Shown here: positions 21,514-27,899 of the stretch, one piece after another | Layout of the letters: each line of letters starts with the position of its first letter | Position numbering within the stretch: position 1 is the first letter of the stretch | Assembly (NCBI GenBank): GCA_035526585.1 | Contig: DATLCC010000031.1 | Coordinates: 1-38,063 of the forward strand | Direction: 5' to 3' | DNA from: JAJPHT01 sp035526585 | Lineage (GTDB): Archaea; Thermoplasmatota; SW-10-69-26; JACQPN01; JAJPHT01 | Length of the DNA stretch: 38,063 nucleotides | Position numbers and translations under genes: made by a program | The notes under the pieces: model-generated | What the model was told of the DNA's origin: nothing | The model's input: only the letters and a program-made list of their open reading frames with translations | The model's database searches: none

Positions 21514-22584
21514 TCACTTGATGTTCCGCGCGAACCCCGTCTCGCCCACCGCGTTCTTGAGCTGCGTGATCACCGTCACGGGGGTAGGGTCCACGCCGCG
21601 CAGCGCCGCAAGGTAGACGGAGACCGCGTCGCCGACGAGAGAGGCCGTGAGGAGCTTCTCCGGCACGCTCTCGCCGCGCGCCTCGTGCTGCACGATCCGA
21701 CCTCCGCGCTGCTGGATGACCTTCCCGGTGAACTCGAAGCGCGCCTTCGCCTGCGCGTGCTCGTCGTGATAGCGCAGGAAGACCGCGGTGAAACGGTCGA
21801 GGTCGTCGTCGCCGGCCCAGCCGACGATCTCATTGTGGTTCATCTCGGGCATGACGCCCCACCAGGAGACGACCTTCGAGTTCTCGTTGAGCTGGTTCGA
21901 GAAGCGGCGCGCGGTGGGCGTGAGGAGCCCGGCCGCGTACACGCCGACGACGGTGTCCTGGACGGCGAGGGCCGTGCGCTTCGCCTCGTTCTTCGAGGCA
22001 GGGACGTCCGGCGCGACGTCGATCACGGCCTCGCGCAGGGTGCGCGCGGTGCGCTTGAGCGTGGCCTCGGCGCCCGGGAGGAGGCCGAGCTTCTCGAAGA
22101 AGAGCGCCGCCATGCCGAAGCTCGCGGGGAGCGCCGCGCGCGGCTGGAGGCCGGGAGGGATCCGGGCGAAGGGCGCGTGATAGCTTTTCGCGAGCTCTTC
22201 GAGGCGCGCTCCCGTGGACATCGCCGCGAGCATCGCGCCCGCTTTCTTCGCCTCCGCGAAGGCGGCGAGCGTCTCCTCGGTGTTGCCCGAGTACGAAAAG
22301 GCGACGACGAGCGTGTCCTTGTCCACCCACTTGGGAAGCTCGTAGGCGCGCGAGACGAGGACGGGCACCTTGCCCTCCGCGTCGAGCCATGCCTGCAGGT
22401 AGTCTCCCGTGATGGCGCTGCCGCCCATGCCGACGACGAGGATGCGCGACGGGGCGCGCGGCAGCGTGGCGGCGGCAGGCGGCGCGTGGAGCGCGGCCTC
22501 GACCATGTCGGGGTAGCTGCGGACGCGCCCCAGCATGTCCTCCGCGTCCGCGGCGCGCACCTTCTCCTCGGAGATGTCCAGCAT
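21514..22584 (-). CDS. Bifunctional phosphoglucose/phosphomannose isomerase
   Basis: 356 residues with two SIS domains, matching the archaeal PGI/PMI family that interconverts fructose-6-P with glucose-6-P and mannose-6-P. Visible: VVGMGGSAITGDYL (about 51-63), VAFSYSGNTEETLAAFAEA, FGMAALFFEKLGLL, and the catalytic-region RFSNQLNENSKVVSWWGVMPEMNHNEIVGW. The C-terminal LLTASLVGDAVSVYLAALRGVDPTPVTVITQLK carries the family's closing lysine. The length is normal. The ATG at 22584 is about 28 bases from a CCTTAT box, so a leaderless message is likely. It is divergent from the DUF531 operon. Confidence 0.94.
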   Translation of the reverse strand: MLDISEEKVRAADAEDMLGRVRSYPDMVEAALHAPPAAATLPRAPSRILVVGMGGSAITGDYLQAWLDAEGKVPVLVSRAYELPKWVDKDTLVVAFSYSGNTEETLAAFAEAKKAGAMLAAMSTGARLEELAKSYHAPFARIPPGLQPRAALPASFGMAALFFEKLGLLPGAEATLKRTARTLREAVIDVAPDVPASKNEAKRTALAVQDTVVGVYAAGLLTPTARRFSNQLNENSKVVSWWGVMPEMNHNEIVGWAGDDDLDRFTAVFLRYHDEHAQAKARFEFTGKVIQQRGGRIVQHEARGESVPEKLLTASLVGDAVSVYLAALRGVDPTPVTVITQLKNAVGETGFARNIK

Positions 22585-22609
22585 CGGCGCATCAGCCGCC
22601 CGCCTCAGG

Positions 22610-22640
22610 ATAAGGTTTCGGACTACGCGCGCACCTTTAT
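22610..22640. promoter_or_regulatory. Divergent TATA-like boxes of PGI/PMI and DUF531 genes
   Basis: Minus strand: CCTTAT (22615-22610), about 28 bases before the ATG at 22584. Plus strand: CTTTAT (22635-22640), about 27 bases before the GTG at 22665. Both fit leaderless archaeal promoters arranged back to back. Confidence 0.55.
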
Positions 22641-22643
22641 CGG

Positions 22644-22675
22644 CGACCGGGCGCTCGCAAGCGAGTGCCCGGTCG
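22644..22675 (+). promoter_or_regulatory. Hairpin over the DUF531 start codon
   Basis: CGACCGGGCGCTCGC pairs with GCGAGTGCCCGGTCG with one G-T pair and a two-base centre. The GTG start at 22665 lies in the right arm. If transcription starts just at the GTG the RNA would not contain the left arm; then the site acts, if at all, as DNA. Confidence 0.4.
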
Positions 22676-23318
22676 TTTGACCCTCGGGTTGTACAACAGC
22701 TACGATCCGCGCCGCTTCAGCGAGGCCCACCGGCGCGCCCTCGTGCGCGCGGCGCCGCTCGCGCTCGCGTACGGCGCGAACCTCGCGACGTTCGGCTTCC
22801 CGTTCGAGGACCTGGCGGCGCACGGCGGCCGGACGGCGGAGAACCGGGGCCGCGGCGCCGACGAGAAGCGCGGCCAGGGCGAGGCGCCCGAGCTGCGCAC
22901 GCCCGCCGAGATCGCCGACTACCTGGCCCAGACGACGAGCGTCGCCGGCGCCAAGGGCCAGGCCGAGGGCGATATCAGCCACTTCGTGCAGCTCGCGAAG
23001 GCCGGGCGCTTCTCTGTCTTCGAATATCCGAAGAAGGGGTTCCCGCCCCAGCTCGGGACGGTCGTGCTCACGACCGAGCGCGCCGAGTGCCCGAAGGACG
23101 CGAGCGCACGCAGTGTCGCGCGCGAGCTCGTGGACGGCAAAAGCCAGCTCCTCGTGTTCGGCCTCGGCCCGCAGGGCACGCCGGCGGAGGTGCGCGCGAT
23201 GGCCGCGTGGGAGCTCGATATCACGAGCGGGAAAGGGATCGGCCTCGAGACGGCGACCGCCATGGGCGCCGTGGTGGCGGCGATCGCCGCGCACGTCGAG
23301 ATGCTGGGGGCGCGCTGA
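22665..23318 (+). CDS. DUF531 archaeal conserved protein
   Basis: 217 residues of archaeal DUF531 (COG1772-like), function unproven. Visible: LTLGLYNSYDPRRFSEAHRRALVRAAPLALAYGANLATFGFPF at the N-terminus, a variable middle with TPAEIADYLAQTTS, and the conserved C-terminal half LVFGLGPQGTPAEVRAMAAWELDITSGKGIGLETATAMGAVVAAIAAHVEML. The last part looks like a SPOUT-type knot (FGLGPxG and the ITxGxxxxLETATAxGA loop), so RNA methyltransferase-like binding is possible; that is inference. The start is GTG at 22665, or TTG at 22677, giving MTLGLYNSYD. Its stop overlaps the Nudix ATG (TGATG). Confidence 0.85.
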   Translation: MPGRLTLGLYNSYDPRRFSEAHRRALVRAAPLALAYGANLATFGFPFEDLAAHGGRTAENRGRGADEKRGQGEAPELRTPAEIADYLAQTTSVAGAKGQAEGDISHFVQLAKAGRFSVFEYPKKGFPPQLGTVVLTTERAECPKDASARSVARELVDGKSQLLVFGLGPQGTPAEVRAMAAWELDITSGKGIGLETATAMGAVVAAIAAHVEMLGAR

Positions 23319-23848
23319 TGCCCCACGAGGTGCGCAACGCGCACGGATACGTCTCGCCCGCGCTCACGGTGGACGCGGTGCTCCTGAAGGGGCACGAGGT
23401 CATGCTGATCCGCCGCGCGCGCGATCCGTTCAAGGGCTCGTGGGCGCTCCCAGGCGGCTTCGTGGAGGTGGGGGAGCGGGTGGAGGATGCGGCGCGGCGC
23501 GAGCTCCTTGAGGAGACCGGGCTTCGCGGCGACATCGTGGACCTGCTGGGCGTCTGGAGCGACGCGAAGCGCGACCCGCGGGGGCACACCGTGAGCGTCG
23601 TCTTCGTCTGCAAGATCGGAGGGATCGTCATCGGGATCGATGATGACAGGGCGCGGCACGCAGGACGCGCCGGCATCGTCGATCCCAGAGCGGGGGACGA
23701 CGCCGCCGAAGCCAAGTGGTTCGCGCTCGACAAGCTTCCCGCGCTCGCGTTCGACCACGCGGACATCCTCGCCGCCGCGCGCGCCTGGCTCACGATGCCG
23801 GGGCACTTCGAGAAGCTCGGGGACACCGATCTCGGACGATGCGCATGA
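23318..23848 (+). CDS. Nudix hydrolase
   Basis: 176 residues. The Nudix box is complete: GGFVEVGERVEDAARRELLEETGL, fitting G-x5-E-x7-REUxEExGU. Preceding it are TVDAVLLKGHEVMLIRRARDPFKGSWALPGGF, as in ADP-ribose or 8-oxo-dGTP pyrophosphatases. A middle insertion of about 25 residues (IGIDDDRARHAGRAGIVDPRAGDD) separates the box from AAEAKWFALDKLPALAFDHADILAAARAWL. The substrate cannot be told. Its ATG overlaps the DUF531 stop, and its end overlaps the start of the DUF309 gene, so the three are one operon. Confidence 0.93.
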   Translation: MPHEVRNAHGYVSPALTVDAVLLKGHEVMLIRRARDPFKGSWALPGGFVEVGERVEDAARRELLEETGLRGDIVDLLGVWSDAKRDPRGHTVSVVFVCKIGGIVIGIDDDRARHAGRAGIVDPRAGDDAAEAKWFALDKLPALAFDHADILAAARAWLTMPGHFEKLGDTDLGRCA

Positions 23849-24195
23849 TCCCGGAAGAGGTCCTCGCGGGCGTGCGGCTCTTCAACGAGCGCCGCTTCTT
23901 CGACGCGCACGAGGCGTGGGAGGACCACTGGGGGAAGGGCGCGTCCGGAGAACGCGCGGCGACGCTGGGGCTCATCAAGGCCGCCGTCGCGCTCCATCAT
24001 CTGGAGGCGCAGAACCCTGCCGGCTTCGCGTGGCAGGCCGCCGAGGCCGTGAAGCACTTGCGTGCGCAGAGCGCCGTATGGCCCGACCTTCGCCTCGACG
24101 CGCTGGCGGAGGAGCTGGAGAGCCTCGCGGCGCAGGTGCGCTTCCATGGAGCACCGCGCGAGCCCTTCGTGCCGCCGACCCTTCCCGCGTTGTAA
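23845..24195 (+). CDS. DUF309 protein
   Basis: About 116 residues. The signature GVRLFNERRFFDAHEAWEDHWGKG followed by LIKAAVALHHLEAQNPAGFAWQAAEAVKHL is diagnostic for DUF309, a small all-helical family with a conserved His/Glu/Trp cluster (HEAWEDHW) and no firm function. I chose the ATG at 23845, which overlaps the Nudix stop as ATGA; an ATG at 23839 is also in frame. Third gene of the DUF531-Nudix-DUF309 operon. Confidence 0.88.
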   Translation: MIPEEVLAGVRLFNERRFFDAHEAWEDHWGKGASGERAATLGLIKAAVALHHLEAQNPAGFAWQAAEAVKHLRAQSAVWPDLRLDALAEELESLAAQVRFHGAPREPFVPPTLPAL

Positions 24196-24210
24196 CAGCC
24201 TCACAATAAG

Positions 24211-24222
24211 GCCTATATAGGC
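24211..24222 (+). promoter_or_regulatory. Palindromic TATA box of the lipoprotein gene
   Basis: GCCTATATAGGC is a perfect 12-bp palindrome centred 27 bases before the ATG at 24243, the best TATA box in the window. The message is probably leaderless. The symmetry could allow binding of a dimeric regulator on the promoter itself. Confidence 0.7.
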
Positions 24223-24242
24223 TCATTCGGTCCCCAACGACC

Positions 24243-25433
24243 ATGCGTGCCCTCGCCATCCTTCTCGCCTCCCTCGTAGCCTTCGGCGGTCTCGCCGGCT
24301 GCGTCGGGAACAAGGACGAGCCCGAGACCAAGCTCGAGGATGGTAAGACCCCAGGCGCCGTCACGGGCGGCACCGGCGGCGTCGGCGCCCAGGTGAGCGT
24401 CCTCGCGCCGCTCGCGACGAGCCTCACCCTCGGCGCGCCGGCGTGGGTCCAGAGCGGCACGGACGCGGCCGTCACGATGAGCGCGCCCGCGAACGGCAAG
24501 GGCGCACTCACGTACACGTGGGCGACCGGCGCGCTCATGGGCACCGCGGCCGTCACGGCCGTGCCGGCGGACACGGGTTCGAAGGCGCCCGCCGACTACA
24601 TCCAGCCCGGCGCGTCCAAGTCCATCACGTTCACCGCGGCGGGCATCTACAACATGCACTGCCACCCGCACCCGTTCATGCGCCACAACGTGACCGTCAT
24701 CGACGGCTACGCGGGACCGCAGAACGTGGAGGTGCTCATCGCGGATGGCGGGCCGCAGAGCGAGTACCGCTTCGTCCCCGAGAACATCGTTGTCGGCGTC
24801 GGCACGAAGGTCACGTACAAGAACGTCGGCCAGCAGCCGCACAGCTCGACCACGCTCACCCCGCAGTCGCCGCCCCTCAAGGCCGCGCCCCTGAAGGCGG
24901 CGAACGGCACGCTCAAGCTCGAAGGCAACGGCTGGATCAACGTGGTCGGCGTCGTCCAGGACGGCGAGGGCCGCCTCGGCATCGTGAACAAGAGCGTCTA
25001 CGTGACGTCCACGCTCCCCGTCTTCGCGACGCAGACCCTCCCCTTCGAGTTCGAGTATGGCGCCTCCGGCGTCCCCGAGCCCGTCGCCCCCGTGGGCGAG
25101 AGCGCGGCCATCATGCTCCTGTACCCGGCGAAGATCACGCTCAACTGGAGCTTCGCGGACGCCGCGGGTGGCGCCGGCGCGCCTCAGAACCTCGCCCAGA
25201 TCGAGATCCATTTCACGAAGGACGGGGAGACGCAGGACGCGATCACCGCCACGCCCGACCCTGAAGGGACGCAGGACGGCAAGGTCGTCGCGGGCGCGTA
25301 CACGCTCAAGGTCATCCCGCTCCAGGGCGTCAAGATCACGGGCACGGTCGTGATCGACGCCGTCTACGAGCTCGTCCCGCCCGCGCCCACGATGCCGGGC
25401 GCGTTCGACGAGAGCAAGCCGCACGTCCACTAA
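24243..25433 (+). CDS. Lipoprotein with cupredoxin-like domains
   Basis: 396 residues. MRALAILLASLVAFGGLAGC is a lipoprotein signal with Cys20 in the lipobox. Residues about 45-155 form a cupredoxin-like domain ending IYNMHCHPHPFMRHNVTV, with Cys140, His141/His143 and Met146 spaced like a type 1 copper site (C-x2-H-x2-M). Residues about 160-240 begin a second cupredoxin-like repeat, YRFVPENIVVGVGTKVTYKNVGQQPHSSTTL, with His200 at the usual first-ligand place but no Cys in its later half. Thus the full ligand set seems split over the two domains. The last 150 residues are an unknown beta domain. Likely a surface electron carrier or copper binder. Confidence 0.72.
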   Translation: MRALAILLASLVAFGGLAGCVGNKDEPETKLEDGKTPGAVTGGTGGVGAQVSVLAPLATSLTLGAPAWVQSGTDAAVTMSAPANGKGALTYTWATGALMGTAAVTAVPADTGSKAPADYIQPGASKSITFTAAGIYNMHCHPHPFMRHNVTVIDGYAGPQNVEVLIADGGPQSEYRFVPENIVVGVGTKVTYKNVGQQPHSSTTLTPQSPPLKAAPLKAANGTLKLEGNGWINVVGVVQDGEGRLGIVNKSVYVTSTLPVFATQTLPFEFEYGASGVPEPVAPVGESAAIMLLYPAKITLNWSFADAAGGAGAPQNLAQIEIHFTKDGETQDAITATPDPEGTQDGKVVAGAYTLKVIPLQGVKITGTVVIDAVYELVPPAPTMPGAFDESKPHVH

Positions 25434-25437
25434 GACG

Positions 25438-25532
25438 AGGCTTAGGCCGAGGACGCCGCGTCGTCGTCGGTCGGCCTCGTCCTCGTTCTCGCCCTCGTTC
25501 TCCCTGGGCCTCAGCGGCCTCAGCCTAAGCCT
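25438..25532. repeat. Word-iterated intergenic hairpin after the lipoprotein gene
   Basis: AGGCTTAGGCCGAGG (25438-25452) pairs with CCTCAGCCTAAGCCT (25518-25532), one mismatch. The loop is a run of CTCGT(T/C)CTC words. It lies between co-directional genes. Confidence 0.6.
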
Positions 25533-25586
25533 AGGCCTTCGTCGTGACCGCAACGGCCTTTCACGCCGAGCGCCCTCGCCGCATCG

Positions 25587-25979
25587 ATGGCGAACGATGT
25601 CGCCCTGCGCATCGCGGCCGTCTGCTTCGCGTTCACAGGGCTCGGCTTCGGCATTCCGGGGATCCTCGGCATCCGCAGCCTCGCGGCGGGGCACGGGGTG
25701 CTGACGTTCATGGGGTTCCCCACGTACGGCGGCGGCGTCTTCGAGCGGTCGGGCATCCGGTCCACGGTCCCTCTCCTCGCCGCGTTCGTCGTCGTGTGCA
25801 TCCTCGAGGTCGTCGCCGCATGGGCGATCTGGAACGGGCAGCGCTGGGGCGCGATCCTCGGGGTCGCCCTGCTGCCGGTCGGCGCCGTGTTCTGGGTCGG
25901 GTTCTCGCTACCGATCCCGCCTTTGTTGGCCGCCGTGCGGACGGTCCTGCTTTTCGCGCGCTGGGATCGGCTCTCGTGA
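25587..25979 (+). CDS. Four-helix membrane protein, unknown
   Basis: 130 residues with about four membrane helices: ALRIAAVCFAFTGLGFGIPGILGI, a short loop with FMGFPTYGGGVFERSG, then TVPLLAAFVVVCILEVVAAWAIW, WGAILGVALLPVGAVFWVGFSLPIPPLLAAVRTVLLF. The pattern resembles small DoxX/DUF-type four-helix proteins but lacks a clear signature. It ends about 95 bases before the tfs start. A TATA-like box is not obvious, and the hairpin at 25438 separates it from the lipoprotein. Confidence 0.65.
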   Translation: MANDVALRIAAVCFAFTGLGFGIPGILGIRSLAAGHGVLTFMGFPTYGGGVFERSGIRSTVPLLAAFVVVCILEVVAAWAIWNGQRWGAILGVALLPVGAVFWVGFSLPIPPLLAAVRTVLLFARWDRLS

Positions 25980-26043
25980 TGTCCGGACGACGGATGCCAA
26001 AGTCCCGAAGGCTCATCGGCGTCCTCGGTCGCGACTGCGAAGG

Positions 26044-26050
26044 CTTTTGA
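26044..26050 (+). promoter_or_regulatory. TATA-like box for tfs
   Basis: CTTTTGA is centred 27 bases before the tfs ATG at 26074, the leaderless spacing seen at other genes here. Confidence 0.4.
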
Positions 26051-26073
26051 AGCAAAGCCCGGCTCGCACGCCC

Positions 26074-26391
26074 ATGTTCTGCCCGAACGACAAGGTCATG
26101 CTGAAGCCCGTCTCGGGCGTCATGACCTGCCCCAAGTGCGGCTGGTCGCGGAAGCAAGTCGTCGGCGAGAACGTCGTGAAGACGAAGTCCGTCGACGACA
26201 TCAGCAAGTCCGTCATGGCCGACGCGACGCAGAAGATGGACCTGCTTCCCACGACCAACGAATACGCGTGCGAGAAGTGCGGCAACGGGACGGCGTACTA
26301 TTTCATGCGACAGACGCGCTCGGCGGATGAAGCGACCACTCGGTTCCTGGAATGCACGAAATGTGGCTACAAGTGGCGCGAGTACAGGTAG
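26074..26391 (+). CDS. tfs: Transcription factor S (TFIIS/RpoM-like)
   Basis: 105 residues. TFS stimulates RNA cleavage by stalled archaeal RNA polymerase. The C-terminal zinc ribbon is complete: Cys66, Cys69, Cys94, Cys97, with the catalytic Asp85-Glu86 hairpin in QTRSADEATTRF. The N-terminal ribbon has Cys3, Cys19 and Cys22, but the position of the second cysteine is Asp6 (FCPND instead of FCPxC), so one zinc ligand is replaced. The length and the linker DDISKSVMADATQKMDLLPT are normal. The frame is open 9 codons upstream, but MFCPND is the standard start. Confidence 0.93.
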   Translation: MFCPNDKVMLKPVSGVMTCPKCGWSRKQVVGENVVKTKSVDDISKSVMADATQKMDLLPTTNEYACEKCGNGTAYYFMRQTRSADEATTRFLECTKCGYKWREYR

Positions 26392-26422
26392 TCCGTCTCC
26401 GCGCCGTTCTCAGCCTCAGCAT

Positions 26423-26487
26423 AGAACGCGATGCACGCGATGACGCGATGGATGCGTCACTCCCCCATCGCGTTCATCGCGCGTTCT
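26423..26487. repeat. Word-iterated hairpin between convergent tfs and hypothetical gene
   Basis: AGAACGCGATGCACGCGATG (26423-26442) pairs with CATCGCGTTCATCGCGCGTTCT (26466-26487) with a 2-base indel and one mismatch. The word ACGCGATG occurs three times on the left. A bidirectional terminator is possible. Confidence 0.6.
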
Positions 26488-26514
26488 GTACGGCGAGTGG
26501 CGGGCGCGAAACGG

Positions 26515-26946
26515 TCAGCACCCCTTCAGCCCGACCTCGAGCCACCATCCCCCGTCGGCCTCCTGCGCCTCGCCCACCACGACGTCCACCCGGCGCCGGA
26601 AGAAACCCCCGTCCACCGCGAGCGTCCGTGTGCCCGCAAGGTCGGTCCCCGCGTCCACGAACCGGCCCAGGAGGTCCTTGTCCGGCGCTGCCACGATGAA
26701 GCCGCGGAAGCCCTGCGCGAGCGCGAAGGGCCCGTCATCCCGGCGCGCCTCCTGGGCGGGCGCTCCGGGGCGCGCGAGCGGCGAGCCCAGCGAGGCCGCC
26801 TGAGCCTCCAGCACGAAATCCGGCACGAGGGCGCGCGGGTCGAGCGCGAGTGACACCTGCGCACCCTCGTGACGCAGCCGCGCCAGCGCGCCCGCGTCCT
26901 CCAGCGCACCCTGCCACGAGAGCGCGACGGCGCCCGTACTCGCCAT
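26515..26946 (-). CDS. Hypothetical protein divergent from PCNA
   Basis: 143 residues, not recognised. It is Ala/Gly/Leu rich with alternating hydrophobic stretches (VALSWQGAL, VSLALDPRALVPDFVLEA, GFRGFIVAAPD, TRTLAVDGGFFRRRVDVVVGEA, GGWWLEVGLKGC) that suggest a beta-rich soluble fold. There is no signal peptide or membrane helix. Its start lies 94 bases from that of PCNA on the opposite strand, and both may share the GACTTTAACC promoter element. Confidence comes from the unbroken frame and sensible composition only. Confidence 0.55.
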   Translation of the reverse strand: MASTGAVALSWQGALEDAGALARLRHEGAQVSLALDPRALVPDFVLEAQAASLGSPLARPGAPAQEARRDDGPFALAQGFRGFIVAAPDKDLLGRFVDAGTDLAGTRTLAVDGGFFRRRVDVVVGEAQEADGGWWLEVGLKGC

Positions 26947-26995
26947 ACGCCCCCATGCACTCCACTGGAAGAAAGGGTTCCGGCTGGGCGTAGGA

Positions 26996-27003
26996 CTTTA
27001 ACC
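26996..27003. promoter_or_regulatory. Shared TTTAA element between PCNA and the divergent hypothetical gene
   Basis: CTTTAACC on the plus strand lies about 42 bases before the PCNA ATG. Read on the minus strand it is GGTTAAAG, about 50 bases before the ATG at 26946. Both genes would then have short leaders; GGGGA lies just before the PCNA ATG. Confidence 0.4.
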
Positions 27004-27040
27004 AGGACACTCATTGGCAGCGTATCCCTCGGGGAATCTC

Positions 27041-27775
27041 ATGCTCCACGCGCGCTGCAAGGCGGAAGTCCTCAAGACGCTCATCGACGCGACCTCCACG
27101 CTCGTCGACGAGGTGAAGGTGCGCGTCGAGCCGGAAGGCCTGAGCCTCAAGGCCGTCGACCCCGCGCACGTCGCGATGGTCGAGCTCACCCTCAAGGCCG
27201 CGGCCTTCCAGGAGTACAAGGCCGATAGCATGGAGATGGGTCTCGACCTCGAGAAGTTCAAGGAGGTCCTCAAGCTCGCGAGCGGCGACGACGAGGTCGA
27301 GATGGACTTCGACCCCGCGGGCCACCGGCTCGTCATGAAGATCGGGAACGTCACGCGCCGCATGTCGCTCGTCGACACGAGCGGGATGAGCGACCCGAAG
27401 GTCCCCAAGCTCGAGCTTCCCGCGAAGGTCGTCATCCTCCCCGCGGAGCTGGAGCGCGGCATTCGCGCCTCCGAAGCGATCGCGGACCACGTGGCCCTCG
27501 TCGCCGACAAGGACACCTTCGAGCTCCTCGCCGAGGGCGACACGGACCAGGTCCACCTGCGCCTCGACAAGAGCATGCTCGCCGAGCTCAAGGTCACCGA
27601 GCGCAGCAAGTCGCTCTTCAGCCTCGACTACTTCGCCAACATGGTGAAGGCCGCGAAGGGCTCCGGCGGCATCCAGCTCCACATCGGGAACGACTACCCG
27701 GTGCGCATCGAGTTCGACCTCGCCGGTGGCAATGGGCACGTCACGTACTTGCTCGCGCCGCGCATCGAAAGCTGA
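27041..27775 (+). CDS. pcn: DNA polymerase sliding clamp (PCNA)
   Basis: 244 residues. PCNA forms a trimeric ring that tethers DNA polymerase, FEN1 and ligase. Visible: MLHARCKAEVLKTLIDATSTLVDEVKVRVEPEGLSLKAVDPAHVAMVELTL at the N-terminus, MEMGLDLEKFKEVLKLASGDDEVEMDF, the interdomain connector with LPAKVVILPAELERGIRASEAIADHVAL, and the C-terminal FANMVKAAKGSGGIQLHIGNDYPVRIEFDLAGGNGHVTYLLAPRIES, which holds the Tyr-Leu-Leu-Ala-Pro-Arg-Ile tail of the clamp. The frame is open to a TTG at 27014, but the ATG at 27041 matches the family start. Confidence 0.97.
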   Translation: MLHARCKAEVLKTLIDATSTLVDEVKVRVEPEGLSLKAVDPAHVAMVELTLKAAAFQEYKADSMEMGLDLEKFKEVLKLASGDDEVEMDFDPAGHRLVMKIGNVTRRMSLVDTSGMSDPKVPKLELPAKVVILPAELERGIRASEAIADHVALVADKDTFELLAEGDTDQVHLRLDKSMLAELKVTERSKSLFSLDYFANMVKAAKGSGGIQLHIGNDYPVRIEFDLAGGNGHVTYLLAPRIES

Positions 27776-27823
27776 TCCCGCGTTCGTCGCGGACCAGGCT
27801 TTTCGCTTCTTGGTATTCACAAT

Positions 27824-27885
27824 CGAAACCACGGAGGATCACGGAGACACGGAGGGTCTTCTCTCCGTGGCCCTCCGTGGTTTCG
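27824..27885. repeat. CCACGGAGG-family inverted repeat, copy 2
   Basis: CGAAACCACGGAGG begins the 24-base left arm (27824-27847); the right arm is 27862-27885, ending CCCTCCGTGGTTTCG. There are two mismatches. The loop CACGGAGGGTCTT contains a further copy of the word. It lies between the convergent PCNA and rsgA genes. Confidence 0.75.
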
Positions 27886-27899
27886 TCCTCGACCTCGCG

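Noticed and set aside
27014..27040. TTG start of PCNA nine codons upstream
   Set aside because: MLHARCKAEVLKTLID from the ATG matches the normal PCNA N-terminus, and a GGGGA lies just before that ATG.
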